DNA of 64,000 bases from Geodermatophilaceae bacterium URHB0062 (GTDB lineage Bacteria > Actinomycetota > Actinomycetes > Mycobacteriales > Geodermatophilaceae), in NCBI GenBank assembly GCA_000620185.1, contig KK211086.1, forward strand, positions 407,331 to 471,330, read 5' to 3'. This document shows, in pieces, positions 7,439-15,711 of this stretch. Each line of letters starts with the position of its first letter. The stretch's first letter is position 1. The translations under genes and the position numbers were made by a program. The notes beneath the pieces were generated by a model that was not told the origin of the DNA, did not search any database, and saw only the letters and a list, made by a program, of their open reading frames with translations.

Positions 7439-8356
7439 TCACCAGGGGAATTTGTCGCGTCTCCGCAGCGCGATCGCTCCGCCGACCGCGGCGCCTGACA
7501 CGGCGGCGGCCCCGACGGCGGGCAGGCCGTACTTGGCGGCCTTGCGGCCGGTGCGGAAGTCGCGGATCGTCCAGCCCCGCGACCTGGCGACGGCGCGCAG
7601 CTCGGTGTCCGGGTTGACCGCCACCGCGGTGCCGGTGAGCGACAGCATCGGCAGGTCGTTGGAGGAGTCGCTGTAGGCGGTGCACCGGGCCAGGTCGAGG
7701 CCCTCCCGCTCCGCGAGCGCCAGAACCGCCTCCGCCTTGGCCGGCCCGTGCATCAGCTCGCCCACGAGGCGGCCGGTGTAGTGCCCGTCGACCACCTCGG
7801 CGACCGTGCCGAGCGCGCCGGTGAGCCCCAGGCGGTGGGCGATGATGCTGGCCAGCTCGACCGGCGTCGCGGTCACGAGCCAGACCCGCTGCCCGGCGTC
7901 GAGGTGCTGCTGCGCCAGCGCGCGCGTGCCCGCCCAGATGCGGTCGGCCATGAGCTCGTCGTAGATCTCCTCGCTGGCCTGGACGATCTCGGCGACGGAC
8001 CGACCCGCGACGAACGCCAGCGCGTTCTCGCGGATGGTGTGCATGTCGTCGGCGCTGCCCTCGTTGCCGGCGATGCGGAACTTCGCCTGCTGCCAGATGA
8101 AGCCGGCCATGTCGCGCGTCGTGAAGTACTTGCGGGCGGCCAACCCACGGGCGAACCAGAACAGCGAGGCGCCCATCATCATCGTGTTGTCCACGTCGAA
8201 GAACGCGGCGGCGGTCGCATCAGGCCGGACCGCGGGGGGACCCTCCACCTCGGCGGCGGCGGCCGACGCCGCCCCGGCGACGTGCGCCCGGGTCTCCTCG
8301 TCCACCTGCGCCGTTGCGCGATCGGATCGGCGGCCGCGCATCGACAGTCGCGGCAC
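7439..8356 (-). CDS. HAD superfamily (subfamily IB) phosphatase, SerB-like
   Basis: 305 residues. The GTG at 8356 is preceded by GGGAGG with a 4-bp spacer. Residues 1-45 are a low-complexity arm. HAD motif I is [11 protein letters not shown] (Asp54, Asp56), motif II falls in WLVTATP, motif III is the Lys in GPAKAEAV, and motif IV is [11 protein letters not shown]. The C terminus (from about 275) is a small-residue hydrophobic segment followed by RRRDKFPW, possibly a membrane anchor. The family includes phosphoserine phosphatase and lipid-headgroup phosphatases; M. tuberculosis serB1 (Rv0505c) has a similar position. It may process the product of the convergent acyltransferase, but this is inference. 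Confidence 0.88.
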   Translation of the reverse strand: MPRLSMRGRRSDRATAQVDEETRAHVAGAASAAAAEVEGPPAVRPDATAAAFFDVDNTMMMGASLFWFARGLAARKYFTTRDMAGFIWQQAKFRIAGNEGSADDMHTIRENALAFVAGRSVAEIVQASEEIYDELMADRIWAGTRALAQQHLDAGQRVWLVTATPVELASIIAHRLGLTGALGTVAEVVDGHYTGRLVGELMHGPAKAEAVLALAEREGLDLARCTAYSDSSNDLPMLSLTGTAVAVNPDTELRAVARSRGWTIRDFRTGRKAAKYGLPAVGAAAVSGAAVGGAIALRRRDKFPW

Positions 8357-8376
8357 GAGACCTCCCTGCAGTGGTT

Positions 8377-8390
8377 CCGCCTTTCGGCGG
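8377..8390 (-). other. short GNRA-type hairpin in leader of the HAD gene
   Basis: On the minus strand CCGCC-GAAA-GGCGG forms a 5-bp stem with a GAAA tetraloop, about 20 nt before the HAD gene start. It may stabilise the leader RNA, or terminate upstream transcription weakly. Confidence 0.3.
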
Positions 8391-8408
8391 CCGGCACCAA
8401 CTCCTGCG

Positions 8409-8436
8409 ACCCTAGCGGGGCGCCCGGACCGTTCAG
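8409..8436 (-). promoter_or_regulatory. candidate promoter of the HAD phosphatase gene
   Basis: On the minus strand CTGAAC (8436-8431) and TAGGGT (8414-8409) are separated by 16 bp. TAGGGT is the -10 form that recurs in this window. The predicted transcript would start near 8402 and carry a leader of about 45 nt with a normal ribosome binding site. Confidence 0.4.
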
Positions 8437-8451
8437 GGCATGGGCGCTGCC

Positions 8452-9813
8452 TCAGCAGGAGCCCAGCGTGATGGGCCCGAGGCAGACGTCGACGTCCAGG
8501 CCGGGGGACGGCGGGCCGGCCGTCGGGCTGGAGCCGGGCAGCGGCACCGGCAGCGGCGGCACGACGGTCGTGGGCAGGTCGACGGACGGCAGGGACGGCG
8601 TCGGCAGTCCGCCGCCGGGCACCGGGAGGCTCGGCACCCCACTGGGGACGGCGCCGCCCGGGGAAGCGCCGGTGCCGCCCGGCGCGCCGGTCCCGCCGGA
8701 GCCGTTCGCGCCGGAGCCGGTCGACCCGGCGCCGCCGCTCGTCCCGCCGGGCACCTCGGCCGTCGGTCCGGGCGGCGGTGTCCCGCCCGAGCCGCCGCCG
8801 ATGCCGGCGGTCGGTCCGGGCGTCGCGCCGCCGGCAGCCGGGGCGGGCGGGCAGGGCGCAGGCACCGGGCCCAGATCGTCCGACCCGGTGGTGGCGGGGC
8901 CGGCGGGGCAGTCCAGGGCGGTCCGGAGGTCGTCGGTGCGCGTACCGATCTCGGTGAGCAGCCGGAGGGAATCGTCGAACGCCGAGCGGGCCGCCTCGGG
9001 CATCTCGCCGGTCAGCGCCGACAGTCCGTCGGACTGCCCGGCGACCCAGTCCGCCAGGTCGTCCAGTGGTCGGGCGTCGTCCGCGGTGACCGACCGCTGC
9101 CCCAGCCAGGCGGCGCCGTCGGTCGTCTGCGCGTCCATGGTGTCGAGGGTCTGCAGCACGAGCTCGGCCCCGGGGCCGGCGGCCAGGACGACGGGGGTGC
9201 CCCCGGCGGGCGCGCCGTCGACGGGCAGGGCGGTGGCGTCCTCGGACACGAGGTACTCCAGCTCGTCCAGCCGTGTGCTGGCCAGGTCGAGCAGCGTCTG
9301 GCCGCGCCGCGAGTCGCCGGCCAGCGCCAGCTGGGTCTGCTCGGTGCCGCGCTTGAGGCCGTAGAGGACGTCACCCGGCCGGGCGCCGGTGGACACGGCC
9401 ACCAGCGTCGCCAGTGCGGTCACCGTCAGTGCGGCGCCGGCCAGCCCGGCGGTCAGCCGCGTGCGCCGGCGGGCCGGTATCGCGTCGGGGGAGCGGCCGG
9501 CGAGGAGCCTGCGCACGGGCGCGACCGGTTCGGCGGCCGGCGAACGGACGGCCGCCATCGCCACGAGGCGGGCGCGCGTCGCCGTCCGGAAGTCGGCGTC
9601 CGGCTCGCCGTCCAGGGCCGGCGCAAGGCCCTGCAGCTGCGCCACCACCACGGCGTCGCGGTCGTCGGCCGCGCCGCGGTCGTGCACCGCGGAGCCGATG
9701 CGCGCGATCACCTGGAGCCTCCGGACGTCGTCCTCCCGAGGAGGCCCGTGCTGGGCACCCCCCGCTTCGAACGGTCCAACGAGCGTGCCCCGCGGTGCGT
9801 TACGGCCGCGCAC
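8452..9813 (-). CDS. rsbN: DUF5667 transmembrane protein, probable anti-sigma factor (RsbN-like)
   Basis: 453 residues with a GTG start 13 bp after the sigma-factor gene. A cytoplasmic N-terminal part (about 1-120) is followed by one transmembrane helix ([20 protein letters not shown], about 121-143) and by a DUF5667-type extracytoplasmic region rich in short helices (about 145-310, [20 protein letters not shown]). The last 130 residues are Gly/Pro/Ser/Thr-rich and end with two Cys ([12 protein letters not shown]). In Streptomyces the protein encoded after bldN, RsbN, is a membrane-bound anti-sigma factor of this kind; the assignment rests on that context. The Pro/Gly-rich tail probably reaches into the cell wall. 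Confidence 0.7.
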   Translation of the reverse strand: MRGRNAPRGTLVGPFEAGGAQHGPPREDDVRRLQVIARIGSAVHDRGAADDRDAVVVAQLQGLAPALDGEPDADFRTATRARLVAMAAVRSPAAEPVAPVRRLLAGRSPDAIPARRRTRLTAGLAGAALTVTALATLVAVSTGARPGDVLYGLKRGTEQTQLALAGDSRRGQTLLDLASTRLDELEYLVSEDATALPVDGAPAGGTPVVLAAGPGAELVLQTLDTMDAQTTDGAAWLGQRSVTADDARPLDDLADWVAGQSDGLSALTGEMPEAARSAFDDSLRLLTEIGTRTDDLRTALDCPAGPATTGSDDLGPVPAPCPPAPAAGGATPGPTAGIGGGSGGTPPPGPTAEVPGGTSGGAGSTGSGANGSGGTGAPGGTGASPGGAVPSGVPSLPVPGGGLPTPSLPSVDLPTTVVPPLPVPLPGSSPTAGPPSPGLDVDVCLGPITLGSC

Positions 9814-9826
9814 CGGTAGTTGTCGC

Positions 9827-10474
9827 TCATCTCAGGCCCTCGGGGAGGAGCCCCGCGAGCCGGCGCACGGCGCGGTGCTGCAGCGCCTTGATGGCGCCCT
9901 CCTTCTTGCCCATGATCTGCGCAGTCTCCGACACCGACATGCCCTGGAGGAAGCGCAGCGCGATGCATTCCTGCTGCTCGCTGCCGAGTTGCCGCACGCA
10001 GGCCAGGAGCTGCTCGTTGGTCAGCCGCGCGACGACGGCGTCCTCGGGCCCGTCGGTGGCGCGGTCGGCGTCCCGCATGTCGGCGGTGGACACCTCCAGG
10101 CGGTAGCGGCTGCTCTTCACGTGGTCGCGGATGATGTTCCGCGCGATGGTGACCAGCCACGCACCCACGTCGCGGCCCTGGAAGGACAGCGAGTCGATCC
10201 GGCGCAGCGCCCGCACGAACGTCTCGCTGGTGACGTCCTCGGCCGTCGCCCGGTCGCCGACGCGGTGGTAGGCGTAGCGGTGCACGAGGGTCACGTAGTG
10301 GTCGTAGAGCTCCCCGAACGCCTCGGCGTCGCCGTCCTGGGCGCGGCGGACCATGCCCCAGACGTCCGCGTCGTCGCGCAGCTCCTCGGTGCTGCCCCGT
10401 GGGGTCGGAGTCGGGCGGGGACGGGTCGACGGGAGTCCGGCGGTCGCTCCCCCTGCATCCAGGGGCTGCGGCAT
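9827..10474 (-). CDS. bldN: ECF sigma factor, BldN-like
   Basis: 215 residues from the ATG at 10474, chosen for the strong GAGGAGG (10485-10491) upstream; an in-frame start at 10591 would add 39 residues. Region 2 reads AFGELYDHYVTLVHRYAYHR and ATAEDVTSETFVRALRRI; region 4 reads QQECIALRFLQGMSVSETAQ then IMGKKEGAIKALQHRAVRRL. These closely match Streptomyces BldN, an ECF sigma factor for aerial development. Streptomyces BldN is made as a pro-protein, and the Pro/Arg-rich head here may be a remnant of that. The downstream DUF5667 gene is the likely anti-sigma partner. From memory, proximity to rex and hemA is also found in Streptomyces. Confidence 0.82.
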   Translation of the reverse strand: MPQPLDAGGATAGLPSTRPRPTPTPRGSTEELRDDADVWGMVRRAQDGDAEAFGELYDHYVTLVHRYAYHRVGDRATAEDVTSETFVRALRRIDSLSFQGRDVGAWLVTIARNIIRDHVKSSRYRLEVSTADMRDADRATDGPEDAVVARLTNEQLLACVRQLGSEQQECIALRFLQGMSVSETAQIMGKKEGAIKALQHRAVRRLAGLLPEGLR

Positions 10475-10524
10475 GCGGGTTCGACCTCCTCGTCGGCCCG
10501 CGGTGCCTGGACCGTCTCCTTCCC

Positions 10525-10556
10525 CACGCGCGCAGGTCACGGGACGGGCGCGCGTG
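10525..10556. repeat. 9-bp inverted repeat between divergent genes
   Basis: CACGCGCGC (10525-10533) and GCGCGCGTG (10548-10556) are perfect inverted repeats 14 bp apart in the 200-bp gap between bldN (leftward) and the acyl-CoA ligase (rightward). This may be an operator or a leader hairpin of bldN. No confident core promoter was found in this gap. Confidence 0.3.
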
Positions 10557-10674
10557 CTGCGGGGCTCGCCCCATGGTGACAACATCGCCACAGCCCGTCC
10601 ACGTCAGGCCGCTCGGACGCGCCGCCCGTACACCGGCGGGTGGTGCCGAGCAGCTCCAACGGAGGAGAAGTCCA

Positions 10675-12222
10675 GTGTCCGAGGCAGGCACGTCGCTCGC
10701 AGCGCTCGTGCGGTCGGCCGCCCGCAGGCGACCCGACGCGCCGGCCGTGATCGCGGGCGAGCAGCGGTTGAGCTGGGCGGAGCTGGACGCCGCGGTGGAC
10801 CGGGCAGCCGCGGGCTACGCCGCGCGGGACCTGCGGCCGGGCGACCGCGTCGCCGTCCAGCTGCCCAACGGCGTGCCGTGGCTGCGGGCCGCGCTGGGCG
10901 CCCTGCGGGCCGGGCTCGTCGTCGTCCCGGTGAACACGGCCTACACCGATCCCGAACTCGAGTACGTCCTCACCGACTCCGGCGCCGGCCTCCTCGTGGC
11001 CCCGACCGAGCGGGACGGCGTCGCCGGCGTATCCGTGTGTGCCGGGCCGCCCGACGGCGACGGGCCGTCCCCCGAGGTGGCCGACGACCCGGCGGCGCTG
11101 GCCTTCCTGGCCTACACCAGCGGCACGACCGGCCGCCCCCGCGGCGCGATGCTGACCGCCGGCGCGCTGCGGGCCAACCAGGAGCAGTGCCTGCGGATGA
11201 GCCCCCCGCCGGTGCGCGAGGACGACCGGGTGCTGCTGGTCCTCCCGCTGTTCCACGTCTACGGCCTCAACGCCGGCTTCGGCCTGGTGGCGGCGACGGG
11301 GGCGTGCGCGGTGCTCCAGGAGACCTTCGATCCGCGGGCCTCGCTCGCGCTGATGGCCGAGGAGGGCGTCACCGCCGTCCCCGGCGCGCCGCCGATGTAC
11401 CAGGCCTGGCTCGCCGTCGCCGACGCCCTCGGCAGCGACGCCGAGCTGCGCCGGGGGTTCGCCGCGGTGCGGATCGCGACGTCCGGCGCCGCCCCGATGC
11501 CGGAGGACGTGTTCACCGCCATGCGCGACCGCGCCGCCGTCACGGTGTGGGAGGGCTACGGGCTCACCGAGGCGTCGCCGGTCGTGGCGAGCACGCTGGC
11601 CACCGGCCGGGCCAAGCCCGACTGCATCGGCGGGCCGCTCCCGGGCATCGAGCTCGTGCTGCGCGACACCGCCGACTCCGAGATCGGGGACGGTCCCGTG
11701 TCCGAGGACGAGCAGCCCTCCGACGTGCTGGAGGAAGGGCCGGGGGAGATCTGGGTGCGCGGGCCCAACCTGTTCGCCGGTTACTGGCCCGACGGCGCCG
11801 ACGGTCCGGACGCCGAGGGCTGGCTCGGTACCGGCGACCTCGCCTACCGCGACTCCGACGGCGACATCCACCTCGTCGACCGGCGCAGCGACCTGATCCT
11901 GGTGAGCGGGTTCAACGTCTACCCGGCCGAGGTGGAACGCGTGCTCGACGCCCACCCGGCGATCGCCGAGAGCGCGGTGATCGGGGTGCCCGACGGGCGC
12001 ACGGGAGCCGCCGTCCGCGCCGTCGTCGTCCTGGCGCCGGGGGAGAAGGTGACCTTCGAGGAGCTGCAGAGCTACGCCGCGGAGTCCCTCGCCCGCTACA
12101 AGGTGCCGACGTCGGTGAACTTCCTGCCCGCGCTGCCGCACTCGCTGACCGGCAAGGTCAGCCGGGCCCGGCTGCGCGAGCTGGGTCTGACCGGCAGCGA
12201 CGGGGTGGATCCCGGTGACTGA
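10675..12222 (+). CDS. AMP-dependent acyl-CoA ligase (FadD-like)
   Basis: 515 residues. The GTG at 10675 follows GGAGGAG (10661-10667) with a 7-bp spacer. The AMP-binding P-loop is YTSGTTGRPRGAML (147-160). The A8/hinge region is GTGDLAYRDSDGDIHLVDRR, and the catalytic Lys lies in LTGKVSRARLREL at the C terminus. It activates a carboxylic acid to acyl-AMP and then acyl-CoA; chain-length preference is not predictable. There is an unusual acidic insert, EDEQPSDVLEEGPGE, just before the WVRGPNLFAGYW motif. It overlaps the glutaredoxin gene by 8 bp. Confidence 0.9.
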   Translation: MSEAGTSLAALVRSAARRRPDAPAVIAGEQRLSWAELDAAVDRAAAGYAARDLRPGDRVAVQLPNGVPWLRAALGALRAGLVVVPVNTAYTDPELEYVLTDSGAGLLVAPTERDGVAGVSVCAGPPDGDGPSPEVADDPAALAFLAYTSGTTGRPRGAMLTAGALRANQEQCLRMSPPPVREDDRVLLVLPLFHVYGLNAGFGLVAATGACAVLQETFDPRASLALMAEEGVTAVPGAPPMYQAWLAVADALGSDAELRRGFAAVRIATSGAAPMPEDVFTAMRDRAAVTVWEGYGLTEASPVVASTLATGRAKPDCIGGPLPGIELVLRDTADSEIGDGPVSEDEQPSDVLEEGPGEIWVRGPNLFAGYWPDGADGPDAEGWLGTGDLAYRDSDGDIHLVDRRSDLILVSGFNVYPAEVERVLDAHPAIAESAVIGVPDGRTGAAVRAVVVLAPGEKVTFEELQSYAAESLARYKVPTSVNFLPALPHSLTGKVSRARLRELGLTGSDGVDPGD

Positions 12223-12463
12223 GCCGGCCCGCCTCCAGCTGCTCACCCGGGCGAACTGCCACCTGTGCGCGGTGGCCGGCGAGACGCTCCAGCGCATCGC
12301 CGGCGAGGCCGGGGTGACCGCCGAGGAGCGGGACGTCGACTCCGACCCGGACCTGCAGGCCGAGTACGGGGACCGCGTGCCCGTGGTGCTGCTCGACGGC
12401 CGCGAGCACTCCTACTTCACCGTCGACGTGGTGCGGTTGCGGCGGGACCTCGGCCTGGCGTGA
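12215..12463 (+). CDS. glutaredoxin-like protein
   Basis: An 82-residue thioredoxin-fold protein with the redox motif CHLC at residues 15-18 (TRANCHLCAVAGETLQRIA) and the cis-Pro segment RVPVVLLDG. Proteins of this type reduce disulfides or handle thiol adducts in the cytoplasm. It is coupled to the acyl-CoA ligase by an overlap and precedes the rex-hem operon; Rv0508 holds the same place before hemA in M. tuberculosis. Confidence 0.9.
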   Translation: MTEPARLQLLTRANCHLCAVAGETLQRIAGEAGVTAEERDVDSDPDLQAEYGDRVPVVLLDGREHSYFTVDVVRLRRDLGLA

Positions 12464-12484
12464 GGCCCCCCGTCCGGGGGTCTT
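12462..12484 (+). terminator. probable terminator after the glutaredoxin gene
   Basis: Arms GAGGCCCCC (12462-12470) and GGGGGTCTT (12476-12484) pair over 9 positions (two G-T) around a 5-nt loop, beginning within the stop codon. It separates the ligase-glutaredoxin transcript from the rex promoter. Confidence 0.55.
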
Positions 12485-12562
12485 CCGAGGCCGGATAGGG
12501 TGTCGTCCACCACAGCGGAGCCCCTTGGGGCCGGTCAAGGCGTCGTCGCCCGGTCCGCGACT

Positions 12563-12591
12563 TTGTTCCTGCGTTCACAAGCGGTTACCGT
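12563..12591 (+). promoter_or_regulatory. rex-hem promoter with overlapping Rex operator
   Basis: The -35 box TTGTTC (12563-12568) and -10 box TACCGT (12586-12591) are separated by exactly 17 bp. Overlying the -35 box and half the spacer is TTGTTCCTGCGTTCACAA (12563-12580), which matches the Rex operator consensus TTGTGAACGCGTTCACAA at 14 of 18 positions with a perfect right half. Rex bound here would exclude RNA polymerase when NADH is low, giving negative autoregulation of rex-hemACD as known in Streptomyces coelicolor. Confidence 0.75.
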
Positions 12592-12596
12592 GGCCG

Positions 12597-12619
12597 ACGC
12601 GGGCGCTTTCCGCCCGCGT
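12597..12619 (+). other. 5'-terminal hairpin of the rex-hem transcript
   Basis: ACGCGGGCG (12597-12605) and CGCCCGCGT (12611-12619) form a perfect 9-bp stem with loop CTTTC. The predicted transcription start (about 12598) places this hairpin at the extreme 5' end of the mRNA, where such stems commonly protect against decay. Confidence 0.45.
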
Positions 12620-12684
12620 TCCGATGTCGCTCCACCGCCCCCGGCGCCCGCCGGGCGGACGGCCGCGACCGCTGTGGAGAGCCC

Positions 12685-13365
12685 GTGATCCAGCCGCGCC
12701 CCCGGACCATCCCGGAGGCCACCGTCGCCCGCCTGGCCGTGTACCTGCGGGCGCTGACGACCTTCGCCGAAGGTGGTCGGAGCACCGTCTCATCCGGTGA
12801 GCTGGCCGAGGCCGCCGGGGTCAACCCGGCCGGCCTGCGCAAGGACCTCTCGCACCTCGGTCCCTGCGGTGTGCGCGGGGTCGGCTACGAGGTCCAGACG
12901 CTGCGCGACCGGATCGCGCGCGTCCTCGGGGTCGAGCGGTCCCGCGCCTGCGTGCTGGTCGGCATCGGCAACCTGGGCTCCGCGCTCGCCGACTACGCCG
13001 GCTTCGGCTCCCGTGGCTTCGAGTTCGTCGGGCTCTTCGACGCCGCGACCGCGCGGATCGGCCAGCGCATCGGCGGGCAGACCGTCCGGCCGCTCGACGA
13101 GCTCGCCGACGTCGTCGCCACCACCCAGGCCTCCATCGGGGTCATCACGACACCGGCCGACGTCGCCCAGTCCGTCTGTGACCGGCTGGCCGCGGCCGGG
13201 GTGAGGAGCATCTTGAACTTCGCGCCGGTTCCGCTGGTCGCGCCGGCGGGCGTCGACGTCCGCAAGGTCGACCTCTCCGTCGAGCTGCAGGTGCTCGCGT
13301 TCCTCGGGCAGCAACGACTGGACGACGCCGCTGTGGACGGCGCCGCCCTCGGGGAGCCGGCATGA
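12685..13365 (+). CDS. rex: redox-sensing transcriptional repressor Rex
   Basis: 226 residues. The winged-helix N terminus contains SSGELAEAAGVNPAGLRKDL and the conserved GVRGVGYEV. The NADH-binding Rossmann fold carries VGIGNLGSALADYAGF (glycines 93-98) and FVGLFDA. Rex senses the NADH/NAD+ ratio and represses respiratory genes when NADH is low. The GTG start gives the usual N-terminal length. It overlaps hemA by 4 bp (ATGA), so sensor and heme pathway are co-expressed. Two operators for it are visible in this window, upstream of rex itself and upstream of menJ. Confidence 0.96.
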   Translation: MIQPRPRTIPEATVARLAVYLRALTTFAEGGRSTVSSGELAEAAGVNPAGLRKDLSHLGPCGVRGVGYEVQTLRDRIARVLGVERSRACVLVGIGNLGSALADYAGFGSRGFEFVGLFDAATARIGQRIGGQTVRPLDELADVVATTQASIGVITTPADVAQSVCDRLAAAGVRSILNFAPVPLVAPAGVDVRKVDLSVELQVLAFLGQQRLDDAAVDGAALGEPA

Positions 13366-14690
13366 GCCTGCTCGCGGTTGGTGTGAGCCACCGGACCGCA
13401 CCCGTGGCACTGCTCGAGCAGTTCGCCATGGACGCCGACGACCGGGTCAAGGCGCTGCACGAGCTCGTCGAGAGCGACCACGTCAGCGAGGCCCTGGTCC
13501 TGGCCACCTGCAACCGGGTCGAGGTGTTCGCCGAGGTCGAGAAGTTCCACGGCGGGGTGGCCGACGTGAGCCGGGTGCTCGCCCGCCAGGCGGGGGCCAC
13601 GGTCGAGGACCTCTCGCCGTACGTCACCGTGCACTACGAGGACCAGGCGGTCGCGCACCTGTTCTCCGTAGCCGCCGGCCTGGACTCGATGGTGGTCGGC
13701 GAGACCCAGGTGCTCGGGCAGCTGCGGGCCGCCTATGCGCTGGCGCGCGACGAGGGCACCGTCGGCCGGGCGCTGCACCCGGTGGCACAGCGGGCGCTCC
13801 GCGTCGGCAAGCGCGTGCACTCCGAGACCGGGATCGACCAGGCGGGCGCCTCCCTCGTCTCGGTCGCCCTCGCCCGCGCGGAGGAGCGGATCGGCAGCCT
13901 GGCCGGCCGCCCCGTGCTCGTGGTCGGCGCCGGCTCGATGGGCGCCCTGGCCGCGACCACGCTCGCCCGCCGCGAGGCCGAGGTCGTGGTCAGCAGCCGC
14001 ACGGAGGCCTCGGCCGCCCGGCTGGCGACGAGCATCGGTGGTCGCCCGGCGCCGTCGGCGGACCTGCCGGCGGAGCTGGCCGCGGCCGACGTCCTCGTCA
14101 CCTGTACCGGCGCCACCGGGATCGTCATCGGCACCGACGTGGTCGCCGCGGCGATGACCGGGCGGGCCGACCGGCCGCTGGTCGTCGTCGACCTCGCCCT
14201 GCCGCGCGACGTGGATCCCGGCGTCGCCGCACTGCCGGGCGTGCACGTCGTCGATCTGGCTCTCCTGCAGGGGGCCGGTGCCACCGCCGGCCCGGTCGCG
14301 GCCGACGACATCACCGCGGCGCACGCCCTCGTCGAGGCGGAGACCGATCTGCTGCGCGCCGAGCGCCAGGCCGCCGAAGTGGCGCCCACCGTGTCCGCAC
14401 TGCGCAGCCAGGCCGCCGGCGTCGTCGACGCGGAGCTGCTGCGCCTGTCGGCGCGGCTGCCCGACCTCGATGCCCGGGCCCGCGCCGAGATCGCACGGAC
14501 GGTTCACCGCGTCGTCGACAAGCTGCTGCACGAGCCGACCGTGCGGGTCAAGGAGCTGGCCGCAGTCCCCGGCGACACCGACTACGCCGGTGCGCTGCGG
14601 GCCCTCTTCGGACTGGGCATCGACGCCGAGGTGGACGAGCTCGCCGAGGCCGTCACGGTCGACCCGGAGCTGCGGGGGGAGGCGTCGTGA
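13362..14690 (+). CDS. hemA: glutamyl-tRNA reductase
   Basis: 442 residues. It reduces glutamyl-tRNA(Glu) to glutamate-1-semialdehyde, the first committed step of C5-pathway tetrapyrrole synthesis. The N-terminal signature SHRTAPVALLE and the catalytic Cys50 in LATCNRVEVF are present, followed by the NADPH domain VLVVGAGSMGALAATTLARR and a C-terminal dimerisation helix bundle. It overlaps rex upstream and hemC downstream by 4 bp each, and is regulated with rex by the NADH-responsive promoter. Confidence 0.97.
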   Translation: MSLLAVGVSHRTAPVALLEQFAMDADDRVKALHELVESDHVSEALVLATCNRVEVFAEVEKFHGGVADVSRVLARQAGATVEDLSPYVTVHYEDQAVAHLFSVAAGLDSMVVGETQVLGQLRAAYALARDEGTVGRALHPVAQRALRVGKRVHSETGIDQAGASLVSVALARAEERIGSLAGRPVLVVGAGSMGALAATTLARREAEVVVSSRTEASAARLATSIGGRPAPSADLPAELAAADVLVTCTGATGIVIGTDVVAAAMTGRADRPLVVVDLALPRDVDPGVAALPGVHVVDLALLQGAGATAGPVAADDITAAHALVEAETDLLRAERQAAEVAPTVSALRSQAAGVVDAELLRLSARLPDLDARARAEIARTVHRVVDKLLHEPTVRVKELAAVPGDTDYAGALRALFGLGIDAEVDELAEAVTVDPELRGEAS

Positions 14691-15643
14691 CGACCATCGG
14701 GACCCTCACCTCGACCCTGCGCCTCGGGACGCGGGCCAGCGCGCTGGCGCGCACCCAGTCGCAGGCGGTCGCCGACGCGATCACCGCCGCCACCGGCACC
14801 CCCGTGGAGCTGGTGCCGATCGTCACCGAGGGCGACACGTCGTCCGCCGCGATCGCGCAACTGGGCGGCACCGGCGTCTTCGTCGCCGCGATCCGCCGCG
14901 CGCTGCTCCAGGGCAGCATCGACGTCGCCGTGCACAGCTACAAGGACCTGCCGACCGCGCCGGAGCCGGGGCTGATCCTGGCCGCCGTCCCCGGCCGGGA
15001 GGATCCGCGCGACGCGCTGGTCGCCCGCAACGGGCTCACGCTCGGCCAGCTGCCGCGTGGCTCGCGGGTCGGCACCGGCGCCCCCCGGCGGGCCGCGCAG
15101 CTGCGCGCGCTGGGCCTCGGGCTGGACGTCGTCCCGATCCGGGGCAACGTCGACACCCGCCTCGGGCGGGTGGCCGGCGGCTCCGGGGACGGCGACCTCG
15201 ACGCGGTGGTCCTCGCCCGCGCCGGGCTGGCCCGGCTGGGCCGGCTCGACGTGATCACCGAGACCCTCGATCCGCTGCAGATGCTCCCCGCCCCGGCGCA
15301 GGGGGCGCTGGCCGTGGAATGCCGGACCAGCGACGCCCGCACCCGCGAGCTGGTCGGCCGGCTCGAGGACCAGAACGTCCGCGCCTGCGTCCGCGCCGAG
15401 CGCAGCACCCTCGCCGCGCTCGAGGCCGGCTGCAGCGCCCCGGTGGCCGCCTACGCGGAGATCGCCGACGGCGAGGACGGTCCCGAGCTGTTCCTCCGCG
15501 CCTCGGTGACCGCGATCGACGGCAGCGACGCCGTCCGCGACTCCGTCTCCGGCCGGCCGGCCGACGCCGCCGCGCTCGGCCGCTCATTGGCCGCCGTCCT
15601 GCTCGACCGGGGCGCCGCCGCCCTCATGGCGGTGCCGGCATGA
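14687..15643 (+). CDS. hemC: hydroxymethylbilane synthase (porphobilinogen deaminase)
   Basis: 318 residues. It polymerises four porphobilinogens into hydroxymethylbilane. Motifs: LRLGTRASALARTQS at the N terminus, the catalytic Asp in DVAVHSYKDLPT, GTGAPRRAAQLRA, IRGNVDTRL, and the dipyrromethane-cofactor Cys249 in LEAGCSAPVAAYA. The start overlaps the hemA stop by 4 bp. Confidence 0.97.
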   Translation: MTTIGTLTSTLRLGTRASALARTQSQAVADAITAATGTPVELVPIVTEGDTSSAAIAQLGGTGVFVAAIRRALLQGSIDVAVHSYKDLPTAPEPGLILAAVPGREDPRDALVARNGLTLGQLPRGSRVGTGAPRRAAQLRALGLGLDVVPIRGNVDTRLGRVAGGSGDGDLDAVVLARAGLARLGRLDVITETLDPLQMLPAPAQGALAVECRTSDARTRELVGRLEDQNVRACVRAERSTLAALEAGCSAPVAAYAEIADGEDGPELFLRASVTAIDGSDAVRDSVSGRPADAAALGRSLAAVLLDRGAAALMAVPA

Positions 15644-15711
15644 CCCGCACGACCCCAGCCCCCGCACCAACCAGCACCCGCCCGACACCGGGCCAGAACC
15701 AGGAGCACGCG

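Noticed and set aside
7111-7617. Repetitive open frames across the tandem repeat
   Set aside because: They exist only because the 165-bp unit is repeated without stops in one register; no ribosome binding site or protein family.
12500-12688. 62-codon frame upstream of rex
   Set aside because: It crosses the rex promoter, Rex operator and leader hairpin, and overlaps the rex start; the regulatory reading explains the DNA better.
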